Part shown: one piece after another, positions 55,920 to 64,000 of the stretch | How positions within the stretch are numbered: position 1 is the stretch's first letter | How the letters are laid out: every line of letters begins with the position of its first letter | DNA from: Neostapfia colusana | Lineage: Eukaryota; Streptophyta; Magnoliopsida; Poales; Poaceae | Direction of reading: 5' to 3' | NCBI GenBank assembly: GCA_030760725.1 | Contig: JASWHV010000005.1 | Coordinates: 94,928,622 to 94,992,621 of the forward strand | DNA length: 64,000 nt | Notes under the pieces: generated by a model | Told to the model about the DNA's origin: nothing | Seen by the model: only the letters and a program-made list of their open reading frames with translations | Database searches by the model: none | Translations under genes and position numbers: made by a program

Positions 55920-58167
55920 TGTAAGACCCTCAAATTCATTACCATGCATTGCATACATTTTTCATATACAGAAGCATTTGAAAAGAAGTAGAAATGGAAA
56001 AAGAACCCTAGAAATGGAGAAAAAACCATAGAAATAGAGAAAGAACCATAGAAATGGAGAAAGAACCATAGAAATGGAGAAGGGAATATAGAAATGGAGA
56101 AAGGGACATAGAAATGGAGAGGGGAATATAGAAATGGGGAAAGGGACATAGAAATGGAGAGAAATGGAAATAAGACAGCTGAAATGAGCCATTCCCAAAT
56201 TTCCCCGAAAATTTCCAAATTCCCCATTTCCCCAAAAAGGGGAATTTTCCCCACATTTGGGGGAAATTTATCCCCAATGCTGCTGCAGCCTAAAAGGGAA
56301 AAAATCCCTAGGAATCTTTGGTTAAGTTCCAAATTGACTAGACTCTTGGTTGAGTTCCAATTGGAGTAGGACTCCTCTTTTCCCCCTCTTCTAAATACAA
56401 CCCCCAGCCCCCCCCCCCCTTGGCCACTGCCCCTCCCCCCTCCCAAGTCGCAGATTTGGAGCCCACCCCTCCAAGTCGCTGAGTTGGCCACCCCCCCCTG
56501 CCAGAGTTTGGTCACCGGTGAGCCCCGCCGACGAGCCCCGCCGTCGAGCCCCATCGTCGAGCCCCGCCGTTGAGCCCCGCCATCGAGTCCCGTCGTCGAG
56601 CCCCATCGTCGAGACCCACCGACGAGCCCCGTCACACCTCGCCGTCGCCGGAAAAGAAGCCGACAATCTGTCCTACCCTAATCTTCATAGAAAAATCCCC
56701 CGCTGCTGCCGTTGCTAGGAGAAAGGCCCTGCCACAAGAAGGAAGTGAGGTAGGTCTTCATTACCCATCTTACGACGTCGCCGCTGTTTCTACGGATCCG
56801 TTTTCTTCGCCCTCTTCGAACAGAAACTTTTGCGTGTGGACAGATCGCGTTTTGATCGATTTTGACGGTGGAATTGATATAGATGTTGAGTCAAGATCAT
56901 CACCACGTCCACACTTGATCCCTACACCCTTGTTCATCATAAAACCCCATGAAAGCCCATTAAAACATGCAAGAACACATACAAAGTGGTTTTATAAAAC
57001 TGCACTATAGGATTTGCATTCATCTACCCCATTGCATCTTGAGTAAAGTTTTTGCATGATGATTGATTGCTTTAAATTTTGTATGTGCGTGATCGTCAGT
57101 GGAAGGACAAGCTCAAGAGGCCGTCTACGAGGAACTACAGCACCAAGACTTTGAAACGCTTGAGCAACAAGAACCACGGGAGCAAGGCAAGTGCCCCTTG
57201 ACTATATCGATCCCATGTTTTGAAACTGTTTTGTTTACGAAAAAATGTATGCTTGAGTCAACTTGATGGGACACCCTTTTATACGAGTTTACTAGTTTTG
57301 TTAACCATCCTTGTCGCCGGGAAAATTCATGAGTCGGGTATGGTCGTTTTTTTTGCTTCGCTTAATTTACGGGATATGGTAAGCTGAATTAAAACATGTT
57401 TAGCTACTGCACTCATATGAATAATGACGATGAGAACTTGATGATGTGAATGAGCATGGAATCGGGTAGATATAGGCAAGATTGGTTCGTGGATGTTGCT
57501 GGATGAGATGGTGGTTTACTTGCCATAGATCTAAGAACCGGTTCATGGGAGAATATGCCAAGAAAACAGTGCCACCACAAGGCCAAATATGGGTGCGGCT
57601 TAGCTGATTAATTAGGTGTGTTGCTAGCTTGTTATGGACCGTTGGATGGCGCGGGGAATGGGAGTCGAGAGGGACTGTCCTGGGAACTGCATGGCACGAG
57701 AGGGGGCCCATGGGTGGGAGAATGGAGATTCGATCCTGCCGGTGAAACCTCAGTGGCTCCGTACATCTAGTAGCCCCATTGTAAAGGCTATTTTGTGATC
57801 TCTTGGCCATACACCGACGTTGTGTACTGGTATAATGGAGGTTCTCTAGTCGCCGATGGGTGATGAAATCACGAACTTGTGGGTAAAGTGGTGCCACCTC
57901 TGCAGAGCGTAAAACTATCATGATAGCCGTGCTTCCGGTCACAAGCACCTGGCCAACTTCCATGATTAGAGGCAAAACTTGGGACGGTTATTTGGTATGG
58001 TTGTGGTATGGTCATTGGGATTGGTTTTGGGACTGTTTTGAGTCATGACAATGAATTTGGTTTTGGTTATACGAAAATGAGATGGATATGAATATTTATG
58101 AGTATGAGATGAACATGAGAAAGATTATTGGATGGTTGATACTTGGCAAATGGTGAATTATGATGTG
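55920..58167 (+). repeat. 3' LTR of element C, interrupted by copia S
   Basis: Starts TGTAAGACCCTC and follows the 5' LTR of C through the 20-bp repeat (55989-56160), a damaged TATA region (56391), the 13-bp repeat (56519-56636) and the CAAGGCAAGT donor. It holds 248 bases (57920-58167) that the 5' LTR has lost. It stops at TTATGATG, where S begins. The remainder lies beyond S, outside the window. Confidence 0.88.
56570..57186 (+). other. LTR-encoded acidic ORF, copy C 3' LTR (exons 1-2)
   Basis: The open frame 56570-57010 has no ATG start; it shares SYDVAAVST, SNRNFCVWTDRVLIDFD and PTPLFIIKPHESPLKHA with the 5' LTR copy. A donor GACG|GTGGAATT at 56867 gives phase 1. Exon 2 is 57100-57186 (87 nt after GTCAG), ending CAAG before the GC donor GCAAGT. 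Exon 3 would lie beyond S. Confidence 0.4.
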
Positions 58168-59848
58168 TAGGATCGAAGTACACGTGTAGAGCTACCAGAG
58201 GGGGTGAATGATAGATAAAAACTTTTCAGCGGAAGCAACAAAACACCCCTCAGCAGAAAACTGATCTGTTAAAGAAACCATGTGTGCAACTAATCTAAAC
58301 GTGTTCAACTGTGACAAAACTAGTATAGATTGTAGAGAATTAAGTCGCGAAGACTTCACAACAAGAATCATGAAAATCCGTTGAGAGAAACTCAAGTTAC
58401 GATTGAAAGATCGAACAAAGGTCAATCTGTCCTACGCAAGAAAAACAGTTCTGGAATACTGCAAAGAAACTCGTGTAGATCAGAAACCACAAATTCAATG
58501 ACCGTTAAATTTTCACAGATTATAGATAATCAAGTTGTGAAGACAACCCAAAAAGAATCACATCAATTGGATCTGTAAAACTCGAGTTATGATAAAACCA
58601 CCGAAGCAAGGTAGTGCTGAACAGAAACTCGACGAGAAAAACTTGTCTGGAACAAGTCGGAAGAACAAGGCACAAAAGTTCCTTTAGAATACGAATTTTG
58701 TTTATCAAAACACAAGAGGAACAGCTCCAAAGTCATGCACCACGAGATCTGGCCTCCCTTGCTTATATAACCAGCCCGAAGGCCAACTCAACTCAAACTA
58801 GGACTCCTACTTTTACTTGGATTCAAACTGTAACTTTCCAATACTGCTCAAGACTCTTCTATACGCAGATAGAAGCAATCTTAAGACTTCCAAACACCTT
58901 AGTAACGTCCCAAACATTCCTAAAATAACTCAAATTCGTGACCAACACGAAATCCTATCATAACCAACTCAAAACTTTCCATATTTGAGTCAAACACGAC
59001 TCAGCCGCAGCCTGAGTCCATAACCTAGTCGGTTGGACCTTTCCGACCAATTCTTTATGTCCACATCTCTTCATCATGCCTTGGAACCATGCAGCCATGT
59101 CCATGCACTCCTTGCACACGTGCAAACATCTTCCAACGACATCCAAGATACCTTCATATGTGTTGTTCTTGATTCAAACATACTGCGCAACCTCCCGATC
59201 AACTCAATCACAATTCCTCCTGAACTTGGTTGTTGAACCTCATCTTCTCCCTAAGACTAGTTCAATGGATCCCGTCACCGGCCATGTCTTGAACTCAAGC
59301 AACACATGCACATGAATCAACAACCAATACTACCGAGCATAAGTCCTCGACTTGACTCTCGTTAGTTCTGAAACTACAACATCTTACGCGAGCACCTCAC
59401 ATAAGCATGTTGTAAACCATAGCAAAATGATATCAGCCATAACCACAAAAACACATCAAAAACTTAGTAAAATAATACTAAGAAAATTTTCCATAAGAGT
59501 AAAGCAAGTTCAAAACATTGCAAGTTAAAAGCAGAACCATTGCAATCAAGCTCCGAACCTTACCAAAGCTAACCGGACCTTGAACCGGAGCTTACCAAAG
59601 CTAGTCGGACCTAGCGTCGGAGCTTAATAAAGCTTAGTCAGACCTAGCACGGAACTTACCAAAGCTAGTCGGACCTAGCACCGGAGCTAGCAAAAATAAG
59701 TCGGACCTAGCCAAAATAAGTCAGACCTAGACAAAGCAAGCCGGACCTTACGTCGGACCTAGAGTCGGACCTTGTTAAAAAGGTATTTTGGTAGTCTTCA
59801 AAACTTTTATCGTCAAAGCCAATGTATTCAGCACACATAGGTCTCACA
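58168..59848 (-). repeat. 3' LTR of S
   Basis: A 1681-base LTR. On the minus strand it starts TGTGAGACC at 59848, directly after the purine run CAAAGGAGAGAT, and ends TCGATCCTACA at 58168. A TTATATAA at 58763-58770 is a likely TATA box. The start agrees with the terminus of the copia fragment at 20567. Confidence 0.8.
59549..59775 (-). repeat. degenerate tandem repeat in LTR of S
   Basis: Repeated units of about 33-36 bases built on AGTCGGACCTAGC and GGAGCTTACCAAAGCTA. Part of it also appears in the copia fragment at 20379-20500, where an extra unit is present. Confidence 0.7.
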
Positions 59849-60845
59849 ATCTCTCCTTTGATGAATGCATTGGCAACACCACTTAAAATCCGAACATTGG
59901 CTTATTCATATGAAAAGTTTTGAAAACAATTTCTCCCCCTTTGTAAATCAGAAATAAAATGAGAAGAAAAACAAAAAATACCAAAAATTCTCCCCTGAGA
60001 AGAATCATGCCAAAACACTTGTGAATGTGTGCAATGTGTGATCAATTCCCCCCCCCCCCTTGACAATGTATTCAGCAAGGTACAAAAGAGAAATCTTAAT
60101 TTGTTATGAGCACATTATAACATATACATATAAACAAAGCTCATCCAAATCATACTATCAAGTAACTTACACTATCACATCAATGAGATACATAAAGTAG
60201 TGTAAGCCATGCTAGAGATCAAGTGTAATTTTCAATTTAAGCAAGTCATGATCTCACGAACTTAACTATTTCAAGACCTGAAAGCATGACACTTGTTGCT
60301 GTATTTTATTTATCATTTAAAGCACAAATTTTGATCTTATGACATTTGCAAGAGATTATATGCAGCATCAGTCTTATTCTAACCAACCAAGCCAAGCCTA
60401 TGTCATTTGACAGTCAAATGCTTAAGGACATGGTTTTAGTCATACACAACTCTTTTCAATTTCATATCTAAGTGCAATGATAAGCCATCTCAAAAGAAGA
60501 AGTGCGATGCATGCATATTCTCTTGATCTTTTCTCATTTTTTTATTTGAACATAAAAACTCAACATGTGAGTTGATTACTTGATTAATTCTTTATGATTA
60601 AAAGCACTTGTGAGCATGCAACAAGTTCAAAACAGCAAGAAAGTTCGACCATGACCAGATTTAGTGCAAGTAATTATTCCAATTACTAGACATGGTAAAA
60701 ACTACAAAATGTATAACACGAGTAATGTAGTAAGAACTTTCAGCATAAAAAAGGAATCACAAAGTCGTATATGCATGAAATACTATGCTCATATTATTTT
60801 AATTTCAGATTCACACATAGACTTCCCAAGTTTTAAAATTCTCTC
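59849..60845 (-). other. 3' untranslated region of S
   Basis: One kb without a credible ORF between RNase H and the LTR. It includes purine runs on the minus strand: AAAGGAGAGA (59851-59860, next to the LTR), AAAGGGGGAGAAA (near 59933) and a G homopolymer at 60047-60058. Several purine tracts before the LTR are usual in SIRE elements. No envelope-like ORF was seen. Confidence 0.6.
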
Positions 60846-62668
60846 TCAATTTAAGCCATGAGGATGCATAACCCCTATTTCACTACGAATGTAACAAAAA
60901 CGAGTGAAATCCAAAAGTTTTGTAAAAATGTCAGCCAATTGTTGTTTGGTATCTACATGGTGAAGCACAATGTTCCCTTTTTCGATATTATCACGGAGAA
61001 AGTGATACCTAATGTCAATGTGCTTAGTTCTCAAATGTTGCACGGGGTTTTTAGCAATGCAAATGGCACTAGTGTTATCACAAAACAGTGGAACACTATC
61101 TAGATCAAACCCATAGTCCTTAAGTGTTTGAACAACCCAAAGAATTTGTGAGCAAGCACTAGCAGCAGCTACATATTCAGATTCGGCTGTGGAGTGTGCA
61201 ACTGAACTTTGTTTTCTAGAGGACCAGGCAACAAGTGAATTACCAAGAAAATGACAAGCACCAGAAGTACTTTTCCTATCAATCCTACAACCCCCAAAAT
61301 CAGCATCGGAAAAAGCTTTCAAAGTAACGGTTGAGGAAGAAGGAAGAAAAATGCCAAATTCTTGAGTTCCATGTAAGTACCTGAGAATCCTTTTGACGGC
61401 TTGACGATGTGAAGCACGTGGGGAGGCTTGAAACCATGCACAAAGACATACGCTGAATTGTATGTCCGGTCTTGATGTCGTGAGATACAAAAGTTATCCG
61501 ATCATGCTTCTATATTCTTTTTGATCAACGGGATCACAATCTTCATCAAGTTCAAGTGTTATTGCTGTTCCCATTGGTGTCCAAAGAGGCTTGCTTTTGT
61601 CCATGTTGAAGCGCCTTAGGAGATCTTTTGTATACTTTGTTTGATGCACAAAGGTACCCTCCTTGATTTGCTTGATTTGCAGCCCCAAAAAGTATGTGAG
61701 TTCTCCCATCATAATCATCTCAAATTCTGAACTCATCATAGCTGAAAACTTGGACACAAGATCATGAGAAGCAAAACCAAAGATAATATCATCCACATAC
61801 ACTTGAGCGAATAATGAGTCATTGCCATTCTTAAGCACAAAAAGAGTTTTATCAACCTTGCCCATGGTAAACCCCTTTTCAAGTAAGAATGTTTTTAACC
61901 TATCATACCATGCTCAGGGGTTGTTTGAGACCGTACAAGGCTTTGGAAAGTTTGTAAACATGATTAGGAAAATTTGGATTTTCAAAACCAGGTGGTTGTT
62001 TGACATAAACCTCCTCATCTATGTAGCCATTAAGAAAAGCACTTTTAACATCCATTTGATATAGCTTAAGACCTTTAGATGCAGCAAAAGCTAACGAAAT
62101 TCTTATGGCTTCTAATCTTGCAACAGGAGCAAAAGTTTCATCAAAATCTAGACCTTCAACTTGTGTGAAACCTTGAGCAACCAACCTAGCCTTATTCCTA
62201 ACCACAACCCCATCCTCACTTTGTTTATTTTTAAACACTTATTTAGTTCCAATTAAAGTGTGACTCTTGAGGTGGAGGTACAAGTTTACAAACATTATTT
62301 CTATCAAAATTTTCTAACTCTTCTTGCATGGCAATAATCCAAGATTCATTAGTGAGTGTGTGTGATATATCTTTGGGTTCAAAAGAAGCAACAAAAGCAG
62401 AATGAGCATGAGAATTGGGGTTGAAAAACCTGGATCTTTTAACTCGTTCATGCAAGCTTCCAATAATTTGTTGTGGAGGATGACTTTTGAGAATCCGGAG
62501 GGGAGTGAACACTTCACAAGCTTCTTCTTCATGTTCATCACAAATAGATGAGCTTGTGATGTGAGGAGGATCTGGACCAGCAATGGTGGTCGTCGGTGCT
62601 GGCTGTGAATCAAGATCAGGAGCTGGAACAATGTCATTAGCTGATGAATTTTCAGGCAGCAGCACCAC
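60846..62668 (-). pseudogene. pol: reverse transcriptase and RNase H of S
   Basis: RT starts with NESWIIAMQEELENF and KLVPPP. There is a stop near 62240, then KNKARLVAQGFTQVEGLDF and YQMDVKSAFLNG. A frame shift near 61912 follows LYGLKQP. The active site YVDDIIFG is intact (61799-61788). A TAA near 61493 follows EYRSMIG. RNase H continues with LYLTTSRPDIQF, SDADFGG, STAESEYVAA and CDNTSAI, the copia type, ending at 60846. Three or more lesions make it non-functional. Confidence 0.9.
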
Positions 62669-63408
62669 TTCTTCCTCTTCTTCAACGAAAATACTCTCCC
62701 CCCCTCCCCCCCCCCCCCCCGCGGATATGGATCTGGACCTGCAATATTTGAACTAGTATCTGGGCTAGCTTCATCAAAAGAAACCTCACAAGTCTCCACA
62801 ATTTTGTTAGTATCAAGTAAAAGCACACGGTAGCCTCTAGAATGAGATGGATAACCAAGAAACATGCCATCAACAGATCTAGCTTCAAATTTATCAAGAT
62901 TAACATGTTTCCTAACAAAGCATTTGCAACCAAAGATTCTTAAGTGTGTGACACTAGGCCTATGTCCAAACCTGAGCTCATATGGTGTTTTACCTGGCTT
63001 AGCACGCAAGAAAACATGATTTGAGACATAACAAGCGGTTGCAATTGCATCAGCCCAAAATTTCCTAGGAGTTTGATATTCATCAAGCATAGTCCTATCC
63101 ATCTCAACTAAGGTTCTGTTCTTTCTCTCTACAACACCGTTTTGTTGAGGTACATATGGTGAAGAAAATTGATGATCTATTGCATTTTCAGCACAAAAGT
63201 GATCAAACGATTGATTTTTAAATTCGGTTCCATTATCACTTCTAATTGCTCTTAAAGATCCTGGGTGATCAATTGATAATCTAAGAAATAAAGTTCTAAA
63301 GTGACTAAAAGCTTCATTCTTAGATGCCATAAAGTAAACCCAGGAGTATCTAGAATAGTCATCAACAATCACAAGAACATACCGTTTACCTCCGAAGGAT
63401 TGAACACG
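62669..63408 (-). pseudogene. pol: integrase of S
   Basis: VDDYSRYSWVYF, IRSDNGTEFKN and NGVVERKNRTL give the catalytic residues of a copia integrase. PRKFWADAIATACY and RIFGCKCFVRKH follow. A G/C homopolymer region at 62697-62720 breaks the frame into the linker to RT. A TAA precedes the domain near 63408. Long C runs are also a sequencing-error risk. Confidence 0.88.
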
Positions 63409-64000
63409 TTAAGGTCCTACGGTGTCAAGGTGTAAAAGTTGACTCGGTTCAGTTGTCATGGTCATTGTGAGAGGAGCATGTGAACCTGCAACCATCTTAG
63501 CATGTCTACAAGAAGAGCACACAATTTCTTTGTCCCCTTTAAGCTTAGGCAGCCCACGTATGCGATCAAGAGCACTAACACGCGTGAGATGATCAAAGCC
63601 TACGTGACCAAGTCTACGATGCCAAAAATATAAATCTTTGGAATCATTTGCAACTAGACATCTATGCTTAGAGGAAGACATATCAAAATCAGCTTTAAAA
63701 ACTCTTCCAAACCGAGACATGTTAAAGATAAGCTCACTATTTGAACCTACAACTTTGCAGCAGTTTTTATTGAAAATAATTTCCAGATTTTCATCTAGCA
63801 ATTGTGAAACAGAAACCAAGTTGTATTTCAAATTTTTGACAACTGCCACATCCTTCAATGTGTAGTGATCATTTACTCTAACCGAACCCTTAGCAACTAT
63901 AGGAGTTGAAGAATTATCGGCAAAAGTAATATTCTCTACACGTGACACAAAAGAGAGAGAGGAGAACCATTCTTTGTTACCGGTCATGTGGCGTGAGCAA
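63409..64000 (-). pseudogene. pol: gag-pre-integrase and integrase zinc finger of S
   Basis: Open from the window edge region (63987) to 63409: EWFSSLSFVSRVENITFADN, YNLVSVSQL, and the HHCC zinc finger WHRRLGHVGFDHL with CSSCRHAKM. It ends HLDTVGP (first catalytic Asp) just before a TAA. Protease and gag lie upstream, beyond the window. Confidence 0.88.

Larger units (their letters stand above)
18397..58167 (+). mobile_element. element C: second-family chromovirus, host of A and B
   Basis: Components on the plus strand are the 5' LTR (18397-21085), primer-binding site, ORF0 (21359-22231), a protease remnant (22635-22755), RT to chromodomain (53169-55919), and the 3' LTR from 55920, cut by copia element S at 58168. 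Element A, itself carrying B, interrupts the protease at 22755/22756. The two LTRs differ at roughly 4% of positions over the first 115 bases I compared. They share start TGTAA(C/G)ACCCTC and the same internal repeats. Target bases on the left would be GTACT (18392-18396). Gag is missing. Confidence 0.8.
58168..64000 (-). mobile_element. element S: SIRE-like Ty1/copia retrotransposon, 3' part
   Basis: On the minus strand: gag-pre-integrase, integrase, reverse transcriptase, RNase H (the copia order), about 1 kb of 3' untranslated sequence, a polypurine tract and the 3' LTR ending CTACA at 58168. Gag, protease and the 5' LTR are beyond the window. The SIRE assignment rests on the LTR end with the cattcaccccctct motif and on protein style (inference). 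Target bases on the left are TGATG (58163-58167). Confidence 0.88.

Noticed and set aside
55904..56635. 243-codon minus-strand ORF rich in Phe, Ser, Ile and Leu that looks like a membrane protein
   Set aside because: It is the antisense reading of the 20-bp purine repeat and the GC-rich 13-mers. The repeat is open in several frames, and the composition alone gives the hydrophobic look.
57400..57975. 191-codon minus-strand ORF in C's 3' LTR
   Set aside because: The matching region of the 5' LTR (19984-20196) is broken and partly replaced; no domain or start context. Treated as chance.
59849..60845. Envelope-like ORF expected in some SIRE elements
   Set aside because: The longest frames are under 70 codons and carry no signal or membrane segment of note.

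Overview
The window is plant nuclear heterochromatin, most likely from a grass. That rests on the Ty3/gypsy chromovirus families with 4 kb and 2.7 kb LTRs, the SIRE-like Ty1/copia element, and primer-binding sites matching plant initiator-Met tRNA. I see no host gene, rRNA or tRNA gene. Almost every base can be assigned to LTR retrotransposons inserted into one another. I name the copies A to H and S.

Left part (1-18396). A chromovirus relic H (minus) was entered by D (plus; right LTR end at 18207). D was entered by E (minus; from 15708 leftward). E's reverse transcriptase gene was entered by F (minus; from 6854), and F's LTR by G (minus; from 4533 to the window edge). E carries a complete extra ORF upstream of gag (ORF0) and a broken gag-pol.

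Centre (18397-58167). Element C (plus, second chromovirus family) also entered H. C holds A (plus, from 22756), and A's gag gene holds B (30009-45446), a full-length 15.4 kb element flanked by a perfect 5-bp target duplication, CCTGG. The gag, protease, reverse transcriptase, RNase H, integrase and chromodomain are readable in A and B but broken by stops and 1-base shifts. C lacks gag and most of its protease; its pol resumes at about 53169, after a scrambled A/C junction.

Right part (58168-64000). A SIRE-like copia element S (minus) sits in C's 3' LTR and runs off the window.

How the parts work together. In family 1 (A, B, E; LTRs of F and G) the order is LTR, Met-tRNA primer site, 1.5 kb leader, ORF0, gag-pro-RT-RH-IN-chromodomain, polypurine tract, LTR. 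ORF0 and gag start codons each follow a good splice-acceptor sequence. ORF0 also occurs in the separate family of C. It looks like a short dsRBD-like alpha-beta fold followed by a coiled coil (inference).

The most unusual signal is inside the LTRs. Three related LTR types (family 1, C, D) hold what looks like a three-exon gene for a small acidic protein. The second exon is 81 or 87 nt, both junctions are phase 1, a GC-type donor is conserved, and a stop codon lies in the third exon before an AATAAA. This is read by eye and has no transcript support here.
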